DNA of 64,000 bases from Kluyvera cryocrescens NBRC 102467 (lineage in GTDB: Bacteria > Pseudomonadota > Gammaproteobacteria > Enterobacterales > Enterobacteriaceae), in contig NZ_BCTM01000019.1 of NCBI RefSeq assembly GCF_001571285.1, positions 1-64,000 of the forward strand, in the 5' to 3' direction. Below are positions 41,016 to 49,597 of the stretch, in pieces. Within the stretch, counting starts at the first letter, position 1. Each line of letters opens with the position of its first letter. The translations under genes and the position numbers were made by a program. A model generated the notes under the pieces. It saw only the letters and a list, made by a program, of their open reading frames with translations. It was not told where the DNA came from and did not search any database.

Positions 41016-43705
41016 TGATGACCGACGAGCCGCTGCGTCCTAACCCGGATCGCCTGCTGGAACATACCGCCGAAGCGCACCGAGGCAAGCTGAAGATTTT
41101 CTTCGGCGCCTGCGCCGGTGTCGGCAAAACCTGGGCGATGCTGGCAGAAGCGCAGCGTCTTCGTTCGCAGGGGCTGGATGTGTTGGCCGGAGTAGTGGAA
41201 ACACACGGCCGTAAAGAGACGGCGGCAATGCTTAAAGGGTTGAGCACGTTGCCGCCGAAACGTACCGCCTACCGCGGGCGCTACGTGGTGGAGTTCGATC
41301 TTGACGCCGCCCTCGCCCGCCGTCCGGCACTAGTGCTAATGGATGAGCTGGCGCACAGCAATGCCCCTGGATCCCGCCACCCTAAACGCTGGCAGGATAT
41401 CGACGAGCTGCTGGAAGCCGGCATCGACGTTTTTACCACCGTCAACGTTCAGCATCTGGAAAGCCTGAATGACGTGGTCAGCGGCGTTACCGGCATCCAG
41501 GTCCGCGAAACCGTGCCCGACCCCTTCTTTGATGCCGCCGATGAAGTGGTATTAGTTGACCTTCCCCCGGACGACCTGCGCCAGCGCCTGAATGAAGGCA
41601 AGGTGTATCTTGCCGGCCAGGCCGAGCGGGCGATTGAAAACTTCTTCCGCAAAGGTAATCTCATCGCCCTGCGTGAACTGGCGCTGCGCCGCACCGCCGA
41701 ACGCGTTGACGACCAAATGCGCGCCTGGCGCGATACCCAGGGACAGGAAAAAGTCTGGCACACCCACGATGCGATTTTGCTGTGCATTGGCCACCACACC
41801 GGCAGTGAGAAGCTGGTGCGCACTGCCGCACGTTTGGCGGCAAGATTGGGCAGTACCTGGCATGCGGTGTATGTCGAAACTCCCACGTTACATCGCCTGC
41901 CTGAACCGCAGCGACGGGCGATTCTTAACGCTCTGCGGCTGGCGCAGGAGCTCGGCGCCGAGACGGCAACCCTTTCAGAGCCCTCGGAGGAAGCCGCCGT
42001 CATTCGTTATGCCCGTGAACATAACCTGGGCAAGATTGTCATTGGCCGTCAGAAAAAGCGGCACTGGTGGCGCGGCGAACGTTTTGGCGATCGCATTTCC
42101 CATCACGCGCCGGAGTTGGATCTGCTGGTCGTCGGCATCGATGAATCCCCGCTGCCACTACCGGACAGCGCTCACGATCGGCGACCGTTTATCGACAAAT
42201 GGCGCGTGCAAATCCGCGGTTGCCTGGTGGCGCTAAGCCTGTGCGCCGCCATTACGTTTATCGCCGCACAGTGGCTGGTGGCCTTCGAAGCGGCAAACCT
42301 GGTGATGCTGTATCTGCTGGGCGTGGTGATCGTTGCGCTGTTTTACGGCCGCTGGCCGTCGGTTCTGGCGACGGTGATTAACGTGGTGAGCTTTGACCTG
42401 GTGTTTGTCGCTCCGCGCGGGACGCTGGCGGTATCCGACGTTCAGTATTTGCTGACGTTTGGCGTGATGCTCACCGTCGGTCTGGTTATCGGGAATCTGA
42501 CCGCAGGGGTTCGCTATCAGGCTCGGGTAGCGCGCTACCGCGAACAGCGTACCCGCCATTTGTACGAGATGTCCAAAACGCTCGCGGTCGGTCGCAATGC
42601 CCTCGATATCGCCCGCACCTGCGAGCAGTATATCCGCTCCACTTTCCATGCCCGCAGCCAGGTACTGATGCCTGATGAACACGGCAAGCTGACTGCGCTC
42701 ACCCAGCAAGAGGGAATGACGCCGTGGGATGAAGCCATCGCCCACTGGAGTTTTGATAAAGGGCTACCCGCCGGGGCCGGCACCGATACCCTGCCCGGCG
42801 TTCCCTATCTGATGCTGCCGCTGCGCAGCGCCGACAGCACCCACGGACTTATCGTGGTCGAACCGCAGAATCTGCGTCAGCTGATGATCCCTGAACAGCA
42901 GCGATTACTGGAGACCTTTACCCTACTGGTCGCCAGCGCGTTAGAGCGACTAGCGCTCACCGCCAGCGAAGAACAATCGCGACTTATCAGCGAACGAGAA
43001 AGCCTGCGCAACTCGCTCCTGGCGGCGCTTTCTCATGACTTGCGTACGCCGCTCACCGTGCTGTTTGGTCAGGCTGAAATTCTGACGCTCGATCTTGCCA
43101 GCAGCGGTTCCCCTTATGCCCCGCAGGCGAATGAAATTCGCCAGCACGTGCTCAATACCACCCGCCTGGTGAACAACCTGCTGGACATGGCGCGCATTCA
43201 ATCCGGTGGATTCAATCTGCATAAAGAGTGGCTGACGCTCGAGGAAGTCGTCGGCAGCGCGCTGCGGATGCTGGAGCCGGGATTAAACGGTCGGCAGATT
43301 ACGCTCGCCCTGCCCGACCCGCTAATGCTGGTACACCTGGATGGCCCGCTGTTTGAGCGGGTGCTGATAAATCTGCTGGAAAACGCGGTGAAATATGCGG
43401 GAAGTGAGGCGGAAATCGGCATCACCGCCGCCCGCGAAAACGGTCATCTGCTGCTGGATGTGTGGGATAGCGGGCCGGGGATCCCGAGCGGGCAAGAACA
43501 GCAAATCTTCACCAAATTCTCCCGCGGCCATAAAGAGTCCGCCATTCCCGGTGTCGGGCTGGGGCTGGCTATCTGCCAGGCCATCGTTGAGATCCACGGC
43601 GGCACCCTTTCTGCCCGCAACCGGCCGGAAGGCGGCGCGTGTTTTCGTGTTACACTTCCACAAGATAAACCGCCTGAACTGGAAGAGGCCCCGGAAGATC
43701 TGTGA
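41015..43705 (+). CDS. kdpD: Potassium/turgor sensor kinase KdpD
   Basis: Sensor histidine kinase of 896 aa. The N-terminal cytoplasmic KdpD domain has a Walker-A motif GACAGVGKT (31-39); a universal-stress-protein-like domain follows (about 255-375), then four membrane helices (about 400-500), a GAF-like segment, the dimerisation domain with phospho-His in ALSHDLRTPL, and the ATPase domain (NLLENAVKYA, GPGIPSG, GVGLGLAI). It phosphorylates KdpE under low potassium. The start may be the first or second of two adjacent ATGs. Confidence 0.97.
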   Translation: MMTDEPLRPNPDRLLEHTAEAHRGKLKIFFGACAGVGKTWAMLAEAQRLRSQGLDVLAGVVETHGRKETAAMLKGLSTLPPKRTAYRGRYVVEFDLDAALARRPALVLMDELAHSNAPGSRHPKRWQDIDELLEAGIDVFTTVNVQHLESLNDVVSGVTGIQVRETVPDPFFDAADEVVLVDLPPDDLRQRLNEGKVYLAGQAERAIENFFRKGNLIALRELALRRTAERVDDQMRAWRDTQGQEKVWHTHDAILLCIGHHTGSEKLVRTAARLAARLGSTWHAVYVETPTLHRLPEPQRRAILNALRLAQELGAETATLSEPSEEAAVIRYAREHNLGKIVIGRQKKRHWWRGERFGDRISHHAPELDLLVVGIDESPLPLPDSAHDRRPFIDKWRVQIRGCLVALSLCAAITFIAAQWLVAFEAANLVMLYLLGVVIVALFYGRWPSVLATVINVVSFDLVFVAPRGTLAVSDVQYLLTFGVMLTVGLVIGNLTAGVRYQARVARYREQRTRHLYEMSKTLAVGRNALDIARTCEQYIRSTFHARSQVLMPDEHGKLTALTQQEGMTPWDEAIAHWSFDKGLPAGAGTDTLPGVPYLMLPLRSADSTHGLIVVEPQNLRQLMIPEQQRLLETFTLLVASALERLALTASEEQSRLISERESLRNSLLAALSHDLRTPLTVLFGQAEILTLDLASSGSPYAPQANEIRQHVLNTTRLVNNLLDMARIQSGGFNLHKEWLTLEEVVGSALRMLEPGLNGRQITLALPDPLMLVHLDGPLFERVLINLLENAVKYAGSEAEIGITAARENGHLLLDVWDSGPGIPSGQEQQIFTKFSRGHKESAIPGVGLGLAICQAIVEIHGGTLSARNRPEGGACFRVTLPQDKPPELEEAPEDL

Positions 43706-44379
43706 CCAGCGTTCTGATTGTTGAAGATGAAGATGCTATCCGCCGTTTTCTGCGCACCGCGCTGGAAGCCGAAGCCTTGCGCGTATATGACGCCCCGACT
43801 CTACAGCGTGGTTTACTGGAGGCGGCAACGCGTAAACCGGACCTGATTATCCTCGACCTTGGATTACCTGACGGCGACGGTCTCGATTTTATTCGCGATA
43901 TTCGTCAGTGGAGCCCGGTACCGATTATCGTGCTGTCGGCGCGCAGTGAGGAAAGCGATAAAATTGCTGCGCTGGATGCTGGTGCGGATGATTATCTCAG
44001 TAAGCCATTTGGCATCGGCGAACTGCAGGCGCGCCTGCGCGTGGCGCTACGCCGTCATGCAGGGGCCCAGCCGAACGAGCCGGTTGTCACCTTTTCCAGC
44101 ATTACCGTTGATCTCGCTGCCCGCCGAATCGTACGCGGCAGCGAGGAGGTTCATCTCACCCCCATTGAGTTCCGCCTGCTGGCGGTTTTGCTCAACAACG
44201 TGGGGAAAGTGCTCACCCAGCGACAACTGTTAAACCAGGTATGGGGACCCAATGCGGTAGAACATAGTCACTATTTACGCATTTATATGGGGCACCTTCG
44301 GCAGAAACTGGAAATAGATCCCGCGCGCCCTCAGCATTTATTAACAGAAACCGGTATCGGCTATCGATTTATGTTATGA
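43702..44379 (+). CDS. kdpE: Response regulator KdpE
   Basis: OmpR/PhoB-type response regulator of 225 aa activating kdpFABC. Receiver domain residues 1-118 with acidic pair E8/D9, phosphoacceptor Asp52 (ILDLGLPDG) and conserved Lys in YLSKPFG; winged-helix DNA-binding domain about 130-225. It starts at GTG overlapping kdpD by 4 nt. No clear intrinsic terminator follows. Confidence 0.97.
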   Translation: MTSVLIVEDEDAIRRFLRTALEAEALRVYDAPTLQRGLLEAATRKPDLIILDLGLPDGDGLDFIRDIRQWSPVPIIVLSARSEESDKIAALDAGADDYLSKPFGIGELQARLRVALRRHAGAQPNEPVVTFSSITVDLAARRIVRGSEEVHLTPIEFRLLAVLLNNVGKVLTQRQLLNQVWGPNAVEHSHYLRIYMGHLRQKLEIDPARPQHLLTETGIGYRFML

Positions 44380-44658
44380 ATATTTATTCATATTAATAAG
44401 ATAATCCTCTAACATTATTATCAGCGTACCACTAGCAATGCTAAAAATATCAATATCAGCCACACCATCTTTATTTAAATAAAACTTAAAACACTTTGTT
44501 TACATAAAATACACAATTCAGCATTTCATCCTGGCAGCTCACCTACTAACAATGGATTATTTTATAAATGATCTCTCGTTATTGATCATCATCACAGTTT
44601 TAAGCCTACCTGGAGATAAAATGACTCCGCTTTAGGATATTTCTCGGAGGTATACGAA
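44380..44658 (+). promoter_or_regulatory. speF upstream promoter region
   Basis: An AT-rich stretch of about 280 bp between kdpE and the speFL leader peptide. No gene is seen. It should contain the speF promoter; a TTTACA-type hexamer near 44497 is a candidate -35. The assignment is positional. Confidence 0.45.
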
Positions 44659-44763
44659 ATGGAAAATAATAACCGAATGATGCCCCATATAAGGCGGACA
44701 ACACATATTATGATGTTTGCCCACCGCAATAGTTTCGACTTTCACTTCTTTAACGCCCGATAA
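44659..44763 (+). CDS. speFL: Ornithine-sensing leader peptide SpeFL
   Basis: A 34-aa open frame with GGAGG ribosome site, starting MENNNRMMPHIRRTTHIM and ending SFDFHFFNAR. This matches E. coli speFL, whose nascent chain binds ornithine in the ribosome tunnel and stalls translation at its end, relieving Rho-dependent termination so that speF-potE is expressed. The C-terminal half (FAHRNSFDFHFFNAR) is unchanged from the E. coli peptide as I recall it; differences are confined to the N-terminal part and one Met. Confidence 0.93.
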   Translation: MENNNRMMPHIRRTTHIMMFAHRNSFDFHFFNAR

Positions 44764-44780
44764 GTCTTCCGACTTCGGGC
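44755..44780 (+). promoter_or_regulatory. Stem-loop spanning speFL stop codon
   Basis: GCCCG-AT-AAGTC / GACTT-CGGGC with a TTCC loop forms a 10-bp stem bulged at the speFL stop codon (44761-44763). A ribosome stalled at the end of speFL would keep this stem open, so it is well placed to act in the ornithine-dependent switch. The 242 nt from here to speF hold no other gene. Confidence 0.7.
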
Positions 44781-45005
44781 GCCTCGCAGTTATTCCTTGC
44801 TAATACAGGCTCTCGCCTGCTGCCAGCGCTCGCCATAACAAACCTCAATTTTCCGGCCACCGGACCGGTTGGGTTTGTGACATCCTGAAAAAAGTGACGC
44901 CCTGATTTTATCATCAGCGGGATCGTATTACTTTTTTTCCGGCGATATCAATTTCTCATTTGAGAAATTGAAGGACTGCTATTACCTAAAATAAAGAGTC
45001 GAAAA

Positions 45006-47201
45006 ATGTCTGAATTAAAAATTGCCGTCAGCCGTACATGCCCGGACTGTTTTACTACCCAGCGCACGATTATCAATACCTGCGACACGAATTTTATTGA
45101 TGTTGCCGCCGCCGTATTATCTATTGAAGACATTGAGTGCGGTAAACTCGATGAAATAGATGCCACGGGTTATAACCTGCCAGTTTTTATTGCTATTAAT
45201 AAAGAACAAATCGTCCCATCTGAATATCTCTCACGTATTCAAGGGGTGTTTGAACATGATGAAACGCGCAATGACTTCTATGGTCGTCAACTGGAAGCCG
45301 CTGCGCACAAGTATGAAGTGCAACTGCGTCCGCCATTCTTTAGCGCATTGGTTGATTACGTCGCGCAAGGTAACAGCGCATTTGACTGCCCGGGGCACCA
45401 GGGCGGTGAATTCTTCCGCCGTCACCCGGCCGGTAACCAGTTCGTTGAATACTTTGGCGAAACACTATTCCGCTCTGACCTGTGTAACGCCGACGTCGCC
45501 ATGGGTGACCTGCTGATTCACGAAGGTGCACCATGCATCGCCCAACAGCACGCTGCGAAAGTATTTAACGCCGATAAAACCTATTTCGTCCTGAACGGAA
45601 CCTCCTCTTCCAACAAAGTGGTGCTGAATGCGCTGCTGACGCCAGGGGATTTGGTCCTGTTTGACCGTAACAACCACAAGTCCAACCACCACGGTGCGCT
45701 GTTACAGGCTGGGGCAACGCCGGTGTATCTGGAAACCGCACGTAACCCGTACGGCTTTATCGGCGGTATTGATGCTCACTGCTTCGAAGAGAGCTACCTG
45801 CGTGAACTGGTTGCTGAAGTGGCGCCAAATCGCGCACGTAATGAACGTCCGTTCCGCTTGGCGGTGATTCAGCTCGGCACCTATGACGGCACCATTTATA
45901 ACGCCCGTCAGGTCGTCGATAAAATTGGTCATCTGTGCGATTACATTCTGTTTGACTCCGCCTGGGTGGGTTACGAACAGTTTATTCCGATGATGGCCGA
46001 CTGCTCGCCGCTGCTGCTTGAGCTGAACGAAAATGACCCTGGTATTCTGGTCACTCAGTCCGTGCACAAACAGCAGGCCGGTTTCTCCCAAACGTCGCAA
46101 ATCCACAAAAAAGACAGCCATATTAAAGGCCAGCAGCGCTACGTTCCGCATAAGCGTCTGAACAACGCCTTTATGATGCACGCCTCCACCAGCCCGTTCT
46201 ACCCACTGTTTGCCGCCCTGGATATCAACGCCAAAATGCATGAAGGTCAGGCTGGCCGCAACATGTGGATGGACTGCGTCTCTAACGGTATCGAAGCCCG
46301 TAAGCTGATCCTCGATAACTGCCACCACATTCGCCCGTTTGTTCCAGAACAGGTTGACGGTAAACCATGGCAGTCCTTTGAAACCAAAGAGATCGCCAAT
46401 GACCTGCGCTTCTTCCACTTCGTCCCTGGCGAACGCTGGCATGGTTTTGAAGGTTATGCGGAGCATCAGTACTTTGTCGACCCATGCAAATTGCTGCTGA
46501 CCACGCCGGGTATCGATGCTAACGGCGAATACGACACCTTTGGCGTACCGGCGACCATTCTGGCGAACTTCCTGCGTGAGCACGGTGTGGTACCCGAAAA
46601 ATGCGACCTGAACTCCATCCTGTTCCTGCTGACGCCAGCCGAGGATATGGCTAAGTTGCAGCAACTGGTGGCCCTGTTGGTCCGTTTCGAAGCGCTGTTG
46701 GAAGCCGATGCCCCGCTGAAAGATGTACTGCCATCACTCTACGGTCAGCATAAAGATCGCTACGCCGATTACACCCTGCGCCAGCTGTGCCAGGAGATGC
46801 ATAACCTGTATGCCCGTCATAACGTGAAACAGCTGCAAAAAGAGATGTTCCGTAAATCACACTTCCCGCGCGTCAGCATGAATCCGCAGGATGCCAACTA
46901 CGCCTATCTGCGTGGTGAAGTCGAGCTGGTCCCTCTGTCACAGGCAGAAGGTCGTATCGCCGCCGAAGGTGCTCTGCCATATCCTCCAGGAGTGCTGTGC
47001 GTCGTCCCTGGTGAAATCTGGGGTGACTCTGTGCTGCGTTACTTCACCGCGCTGGAAGAAGGGATCAACCTGCTGCCGGGCTTTGCGCCGGAACTGCAGG
47101 GTGTTTATATCCAGGAAAATGACGGTCGCAAACAGGTGTGGTGCTACGTCATTGAATCTCAGCTGCCGCAACCTGCGCTGCTTAAAGGTGAGAAATTATG
47201 A
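45006..47201 (+). CDS. speF: Inducible ornithine decarboxylase
   Basis: PLP enzyme of 731 aa converting ornithine to putrescine, raising internal pH in acid and anaerobic conditions. An N-terminal receiver-like wing domain (about 1-105) precedes the Orn/Lys/Arg decarboxylase core with DCPGHQGGEFFRRHP, LNGTSSSNKVV and the PLP-lysine motif QSVHKQQAGFSQTSQ; a C-terminal domain follows. It overlaps potE by 4 nt, so enzyme and antiporter are co-translated. Confidence 0.97.
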   Translation: MSELKIAVSRTCPDCFTTQRTIINTCDTNFIDVAAAVLSIEDIECGKLDEIDATGYNLPVFIAINKEQIVPSEYLSRIQGVFEHDETRNDFYGRQLEAAAHKYEVQLRPPFFSALVDYVAQGNSAFDCPGHQGGEFFRRHPAGNQFVEYFGETLFRSDLCNADVAMGDLLIHEGAPCIAQQHAAKVFNADKTYFVLNGTSSSNKVVLNALLTPGDLVLFDRNNHKSNHHGALLQAGATPVYLETARNPYGFIGGIDAHCFEESYLRELVAEVAPNRARNERPFRLAVIQLGTYDGTIYNARQVVDKIGHLCDYILFDSAWVGYEQFIPMMADCSPLLLELNENDPGILVTQSVHKQQAGFSQTSQIHKKDSHIKGQQRYVPHKRLNNAFMMHASTSPFYPLFAALDINAKMHEGQAGRNMWMDCVSNGIEARKLILDNCHHIRPFVPEQVDGKPWQSFETKEIANDLRFFHFVPGERWHGFEGYAEHQYFVDPCKLLLTTPGIDANGEYDTFGVPATILANFLREHGVVPEKCDLNSILFLLTPAEDMAKLQQLVALLVRFEALLEADAPLKDVLPSLYGQHKDRYADYTLRQLCQEMHNLYARHNVKQLQKEMFRKSHFPRVSMNPQDANYAYLRGEVELVPLSQAEGRIAAEGALPYPPGVLCVVPGEIWGDSVLRYFTALEEGINLLPGFAPELQGVYIQENDGRKQVWCYVIESQLPQPALLKGEKL

Positions 47202-48514
47202 GCAAAGCTAACAACAAAATGGGTGTTGTTCAGCTCACCATCCTGACGATGGTGAACATGATGGGCTCCGGCATTATCATGCTGCCCACCAAGCTTGCTG
47301 AAGTCGGCACCATTTCCATTATCTCCTGGCTGGTGACCGCCGTCGGTTCGATGGCGTTAGCCTGGGCCTTCGCTAAATGCGGGATGTTCAGTAAGAAATC
47401 CGGTGGGATGGGCGGTTATGCCGAGTATGCCTTTGGTAAGTCGGGCAACTTTATGGCCAACTATACCTACGGCGTTTCGCTGCTGATTGCCAACGTGGCT
47501 ATCGCCATTTCCGCTGTGGGTTACGGCACCGAGTTATTCGGTGCCACGCTGAGTCCGGTGCAAATCGGGCTCGCCACCATCGGTGTGCTGTGGATCTGTA
47601 CCGTTGCTAACTTCGGCGGTGCACGTATTACCGGCCAGCTCAGCAGCATTACCGTTTGGGGGGTGATTATTCCGGTGGTCGGTCTGTGCGTTATCGGCTG
47701 GTTCTGGTTCAGCCCAACCATGTACGCTGAGTCCTGGAACCCGCATCACGTGCCATTCTTTACCGCTGTAGGGTCGTCCATCGCCATGACGCTATGGGCC
47801 TTCCTCGGTCTGGAATCCGCCTGTGCTAACGCCGAAGTGGTTGAAAACCCGGAACGTAACGTACCGATCGCGGTACTGGGCGGTACGCTCGGGGCTGCGG
47901 TGATTTATATCGTCTCTACCAACGTGATTGCCGGTATCGTGCCAAACATGGACCTGGCGAACTCCACCGCGCCGTTTGGCCTGGCCTTCGCGCAGATGTT
48001 CACTCCGGAAGTCGGGAAAGTGATCATGGCGTTGATGGTGATGTCCTGCTGTGGTTCTCTGCTCGGCTGGCAGTTCACCATCGCCCAGGTCTTTAAATCC
48101 TCTGCGGATGAAGGCTACTTCCCGAAAGTATTCTCTCAGGTAAGCAAAGCCGATGCGCCGGTGAAAGGGATGCTGGTGATTGTGGTGATTCAATCCGGAT
48201 TGTCATTGATGACCATCAGCCCGTCGCTGAACAATCAGTTCAACGTGCTGGTCAACCTGGCTGTCGTCACCAACATTATTCCATACATCCTGTCGATGGC
48301 CGCACTGGTGATTATCCAGCGCATGGCGAATGTTCCTGCTGGCAAAGCCCGTATGGCCAACATTGTGGCATTCATTGGTGCGATGTATAGCTTCTACGCC
48401 CTGTTCTCCTCCGGTGAAGAAGCGATGCTGTACGGTTCTATCGTGACCTTCCTTGGCTGGACGCTGTACGGTCTGGTATCACCACGTTTTGAACTGAAAA
48501 ACAAGCACAGTTAA
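47198..48514 (+). CDS. potE: Putrescine/ornithine antiporter PotE
   Basis: Twelve-helix APC-superfamily inner-membrane transporter of 438 aa that exchanges external ornithine for internal putrescine, completing the acid-resistance cycle with SpeF. The N-terminal MMGSGIIMLPTKLAEVG and GGMGGYAEYAFGKSG motifs are those of PotE/CadB antiporters. Confidence 0.97.
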   Translation: MSKANNKMGVVQLTILTMVNMMGSGIIMLPTKLAEVGTISIISWLVTAVGSMALAWAFAKCGMFSKKSGGMGGYAEYAFGKSGNFMANYTYGVSLLIANVAIAISAVGYGTELFGATLSPVQIGLATIGVLWICTVANFGGARITGQLSSITVWGVIIPVVGLCVIGWFWFSPTMYAESWNPHHVPFFTAVGSSIAMTLWAFLGLESACANAEVVENPERNVPIAVLGGTLGAAVIYIVSTNVIAGIVPNMDLANSTAPFGLAFAQMFTPEVGKVIMALMVMSCCGSLLGWQFTIAQVFKSSADEGYFPKVFSQVSKADAPVKGMLVIVVIQSGLSLMTISPSLNNQFNVLVNLAVVTNIIPYILSMAALVIIQRMANVPAGKARMANIVAFIGAMYSFYALFSSGEEAMLYGSIVTFLGWTLYGLVSPRFELKNKHS

Positions 48515-48521
48515 GTCCTTT

Positions 48522-48553
48522 ACGGGTTGCCGGCAACGGCAACCCGTTTCCTT
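48522..48553 (+). terminator. Terminator of speF-potE
   Basis: ACGGGTTGCC / GGCAACCCGT with a 6-nt loop forms a 10-bp GC-rich stem 7 nt after potE, followed by TTCCTT. The U tract is short, so read-through into the next gene is possible. Confidence 0.7.
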
Positions 48554-48578
48554 CACCCTCCTCCATAAGACCATTATC

Positions 48579-49055
48579 ATGAGCAATCCACAGCGCATCG
48601 TTTCCGATATCGATACCACGCTTGCCATTATTCAGCGCCACCCTATCTGCCGTATCGCACTCAACGATGAAAGTAGCCCGTATATCGTGCCGGTCAATTT
48701 TGGCTATCAGTTTCAGGATGGACGTTGGACAATCTATTTTCACGGCGCGCGCTGCGGCAAAAAGATGCGCCTGTTACGGAAGAACCCGGCGATTAGCGTT
48801 GAGATCGATGGCGACCATCGGTTGATTCAGGCCGAAGAGGCCTGCGATTACAGCTACGGCTATACCAGCATTATCGCCAAAGGACGGGCAACCATTTTGC
48901 AGCAGCCTGAAGAGATGAAACGGGGCCTCGACCTCATCATGCGTCAGGCCGTACCGGGAAAAACCTTCAGCTACCGTGACGACATGATGAAAGCCGTTTG
49001 CGTGGTGCGTATCGATTGTGAGGAATTAACCTGCCGCCGGAATCAGGCGGAATAG
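48579..49055 (+). CDS. FMN-binding split-barrel (NimA-like) protein
   Basis: Protein of 158 aa in the pyridoxamine 5'-phosphate oxidase-like superfamily. The pattern HPICRIALND, PYIVPVNFGYQF, then IYFHGARCGKKMRLLRKNP and VSVEID-like strand AISVEID is that of NimA-type nitroimidazole-resistance/flavin-reductase proteins, which bind FMN and act as dimers. Substrate is unknown. It lies 64 nt after potE on the same strand but beyond a hairpin, so it may be separate. It is not part of this locus in E. coli K-12. Confidence 0.8.
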   Translation: MSNPQRIVSDIDTTLAIIQRHPICRIALNDESSPYIVPVNFGYQFQDGRWTIYFHGARCGKKMRLLRKNPAISVEIDGDHRLIQAEEACDYSYGYTSIIAKGRATILQQPEEMKRGLDLIMRQAVPGKTFSYRDDMMKAVCVVRIDCEELTCRRNQAE

Positions 49056-49090
49056 CGGGACATCGCAATATTAGTGGGGAAGCGGCGATG

Positions 49091-49423
49091 CTAGGCCTGC
49101 CAATATCCCCATCCCACCAGCGCCACCACATTGACCACCACGCTCAGCATAAACCAGCTGCGAAACGGCTGTTTCTGGGTTTTGTGGCGGAACACCTGCT
49201 GCGCAACCAGTGCCCCGACCCAACCACCAACAAGTCCAAACATCAATAGCGTCATTTCAGGTACCCGCTGCCAGCTTTTACGGGCGGCAAATTTATCGAT
49301 ACCGTACAGCAACAGCGTGGCGATGTTGACCATCATCAGCCACGCCCAAAACGAATGAAAATGGAAATAGCTGGCTGCCGCTAAGAGGGCCAACAGGCCA
49401 TAACAAAACGGATTAAATCTCAT
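49091..49423 (-). CDS. DUF1294 family membrane protein
   Basis: Protein of about 110 aa with three hydrophobic segments (about 5-21, 24-38 and 85-105 from MRFNPF). The YGIDKFAARKSWQRVPE...GLVGGWVGALVAQQ core is the DUF1294 signature. The function is unknown. The start is uncertain: MRFNPF (used here) has AGG about 10 nt upstream, and an ATG four codons earlier is also in frame (49435). It converges with the NimA-like gene. Confidence 0.78.
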   Translation of the reverse strand: MRFNPFCYGLLALLAAASYFHFHSFWAWLMMVNIATLLLYGIDKFAARKSWQRVPEMTLLMFGLVGGWVGALVAQQVFRHKTQKQPFRSWFMLSVVVNVVALVGWGYWQA

Positions 49424-49497
49424 CTCTCTATACATCCTTTAATCATCGACTCACCCTGGATACACCGAGAATGAATCGTCTGCGTATTTCTGCCCAT

Positions 49498-49531
49498 AAA
49501 AAAATCCGTAATCCCGAGGGGACTACGGATT
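49498..49531 (-). terminator. Terminator of seqA-pgm
   Basis: On the minus strand a stem AATCCGTA-TCCC / GGGA-TACGGATT with one internal mismatch and a 3-nt loop is followed by seven T (49498-49504). It separates pgm from the DUF1294 gene. Confidence 0.88.
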
Positions 49532-49597
49532 CTTGTGCCACCGGGCGTTCAGGAAACCCTTAATCGCGCGGTATTAAGCCTGTCGACGCTTTCGCTA

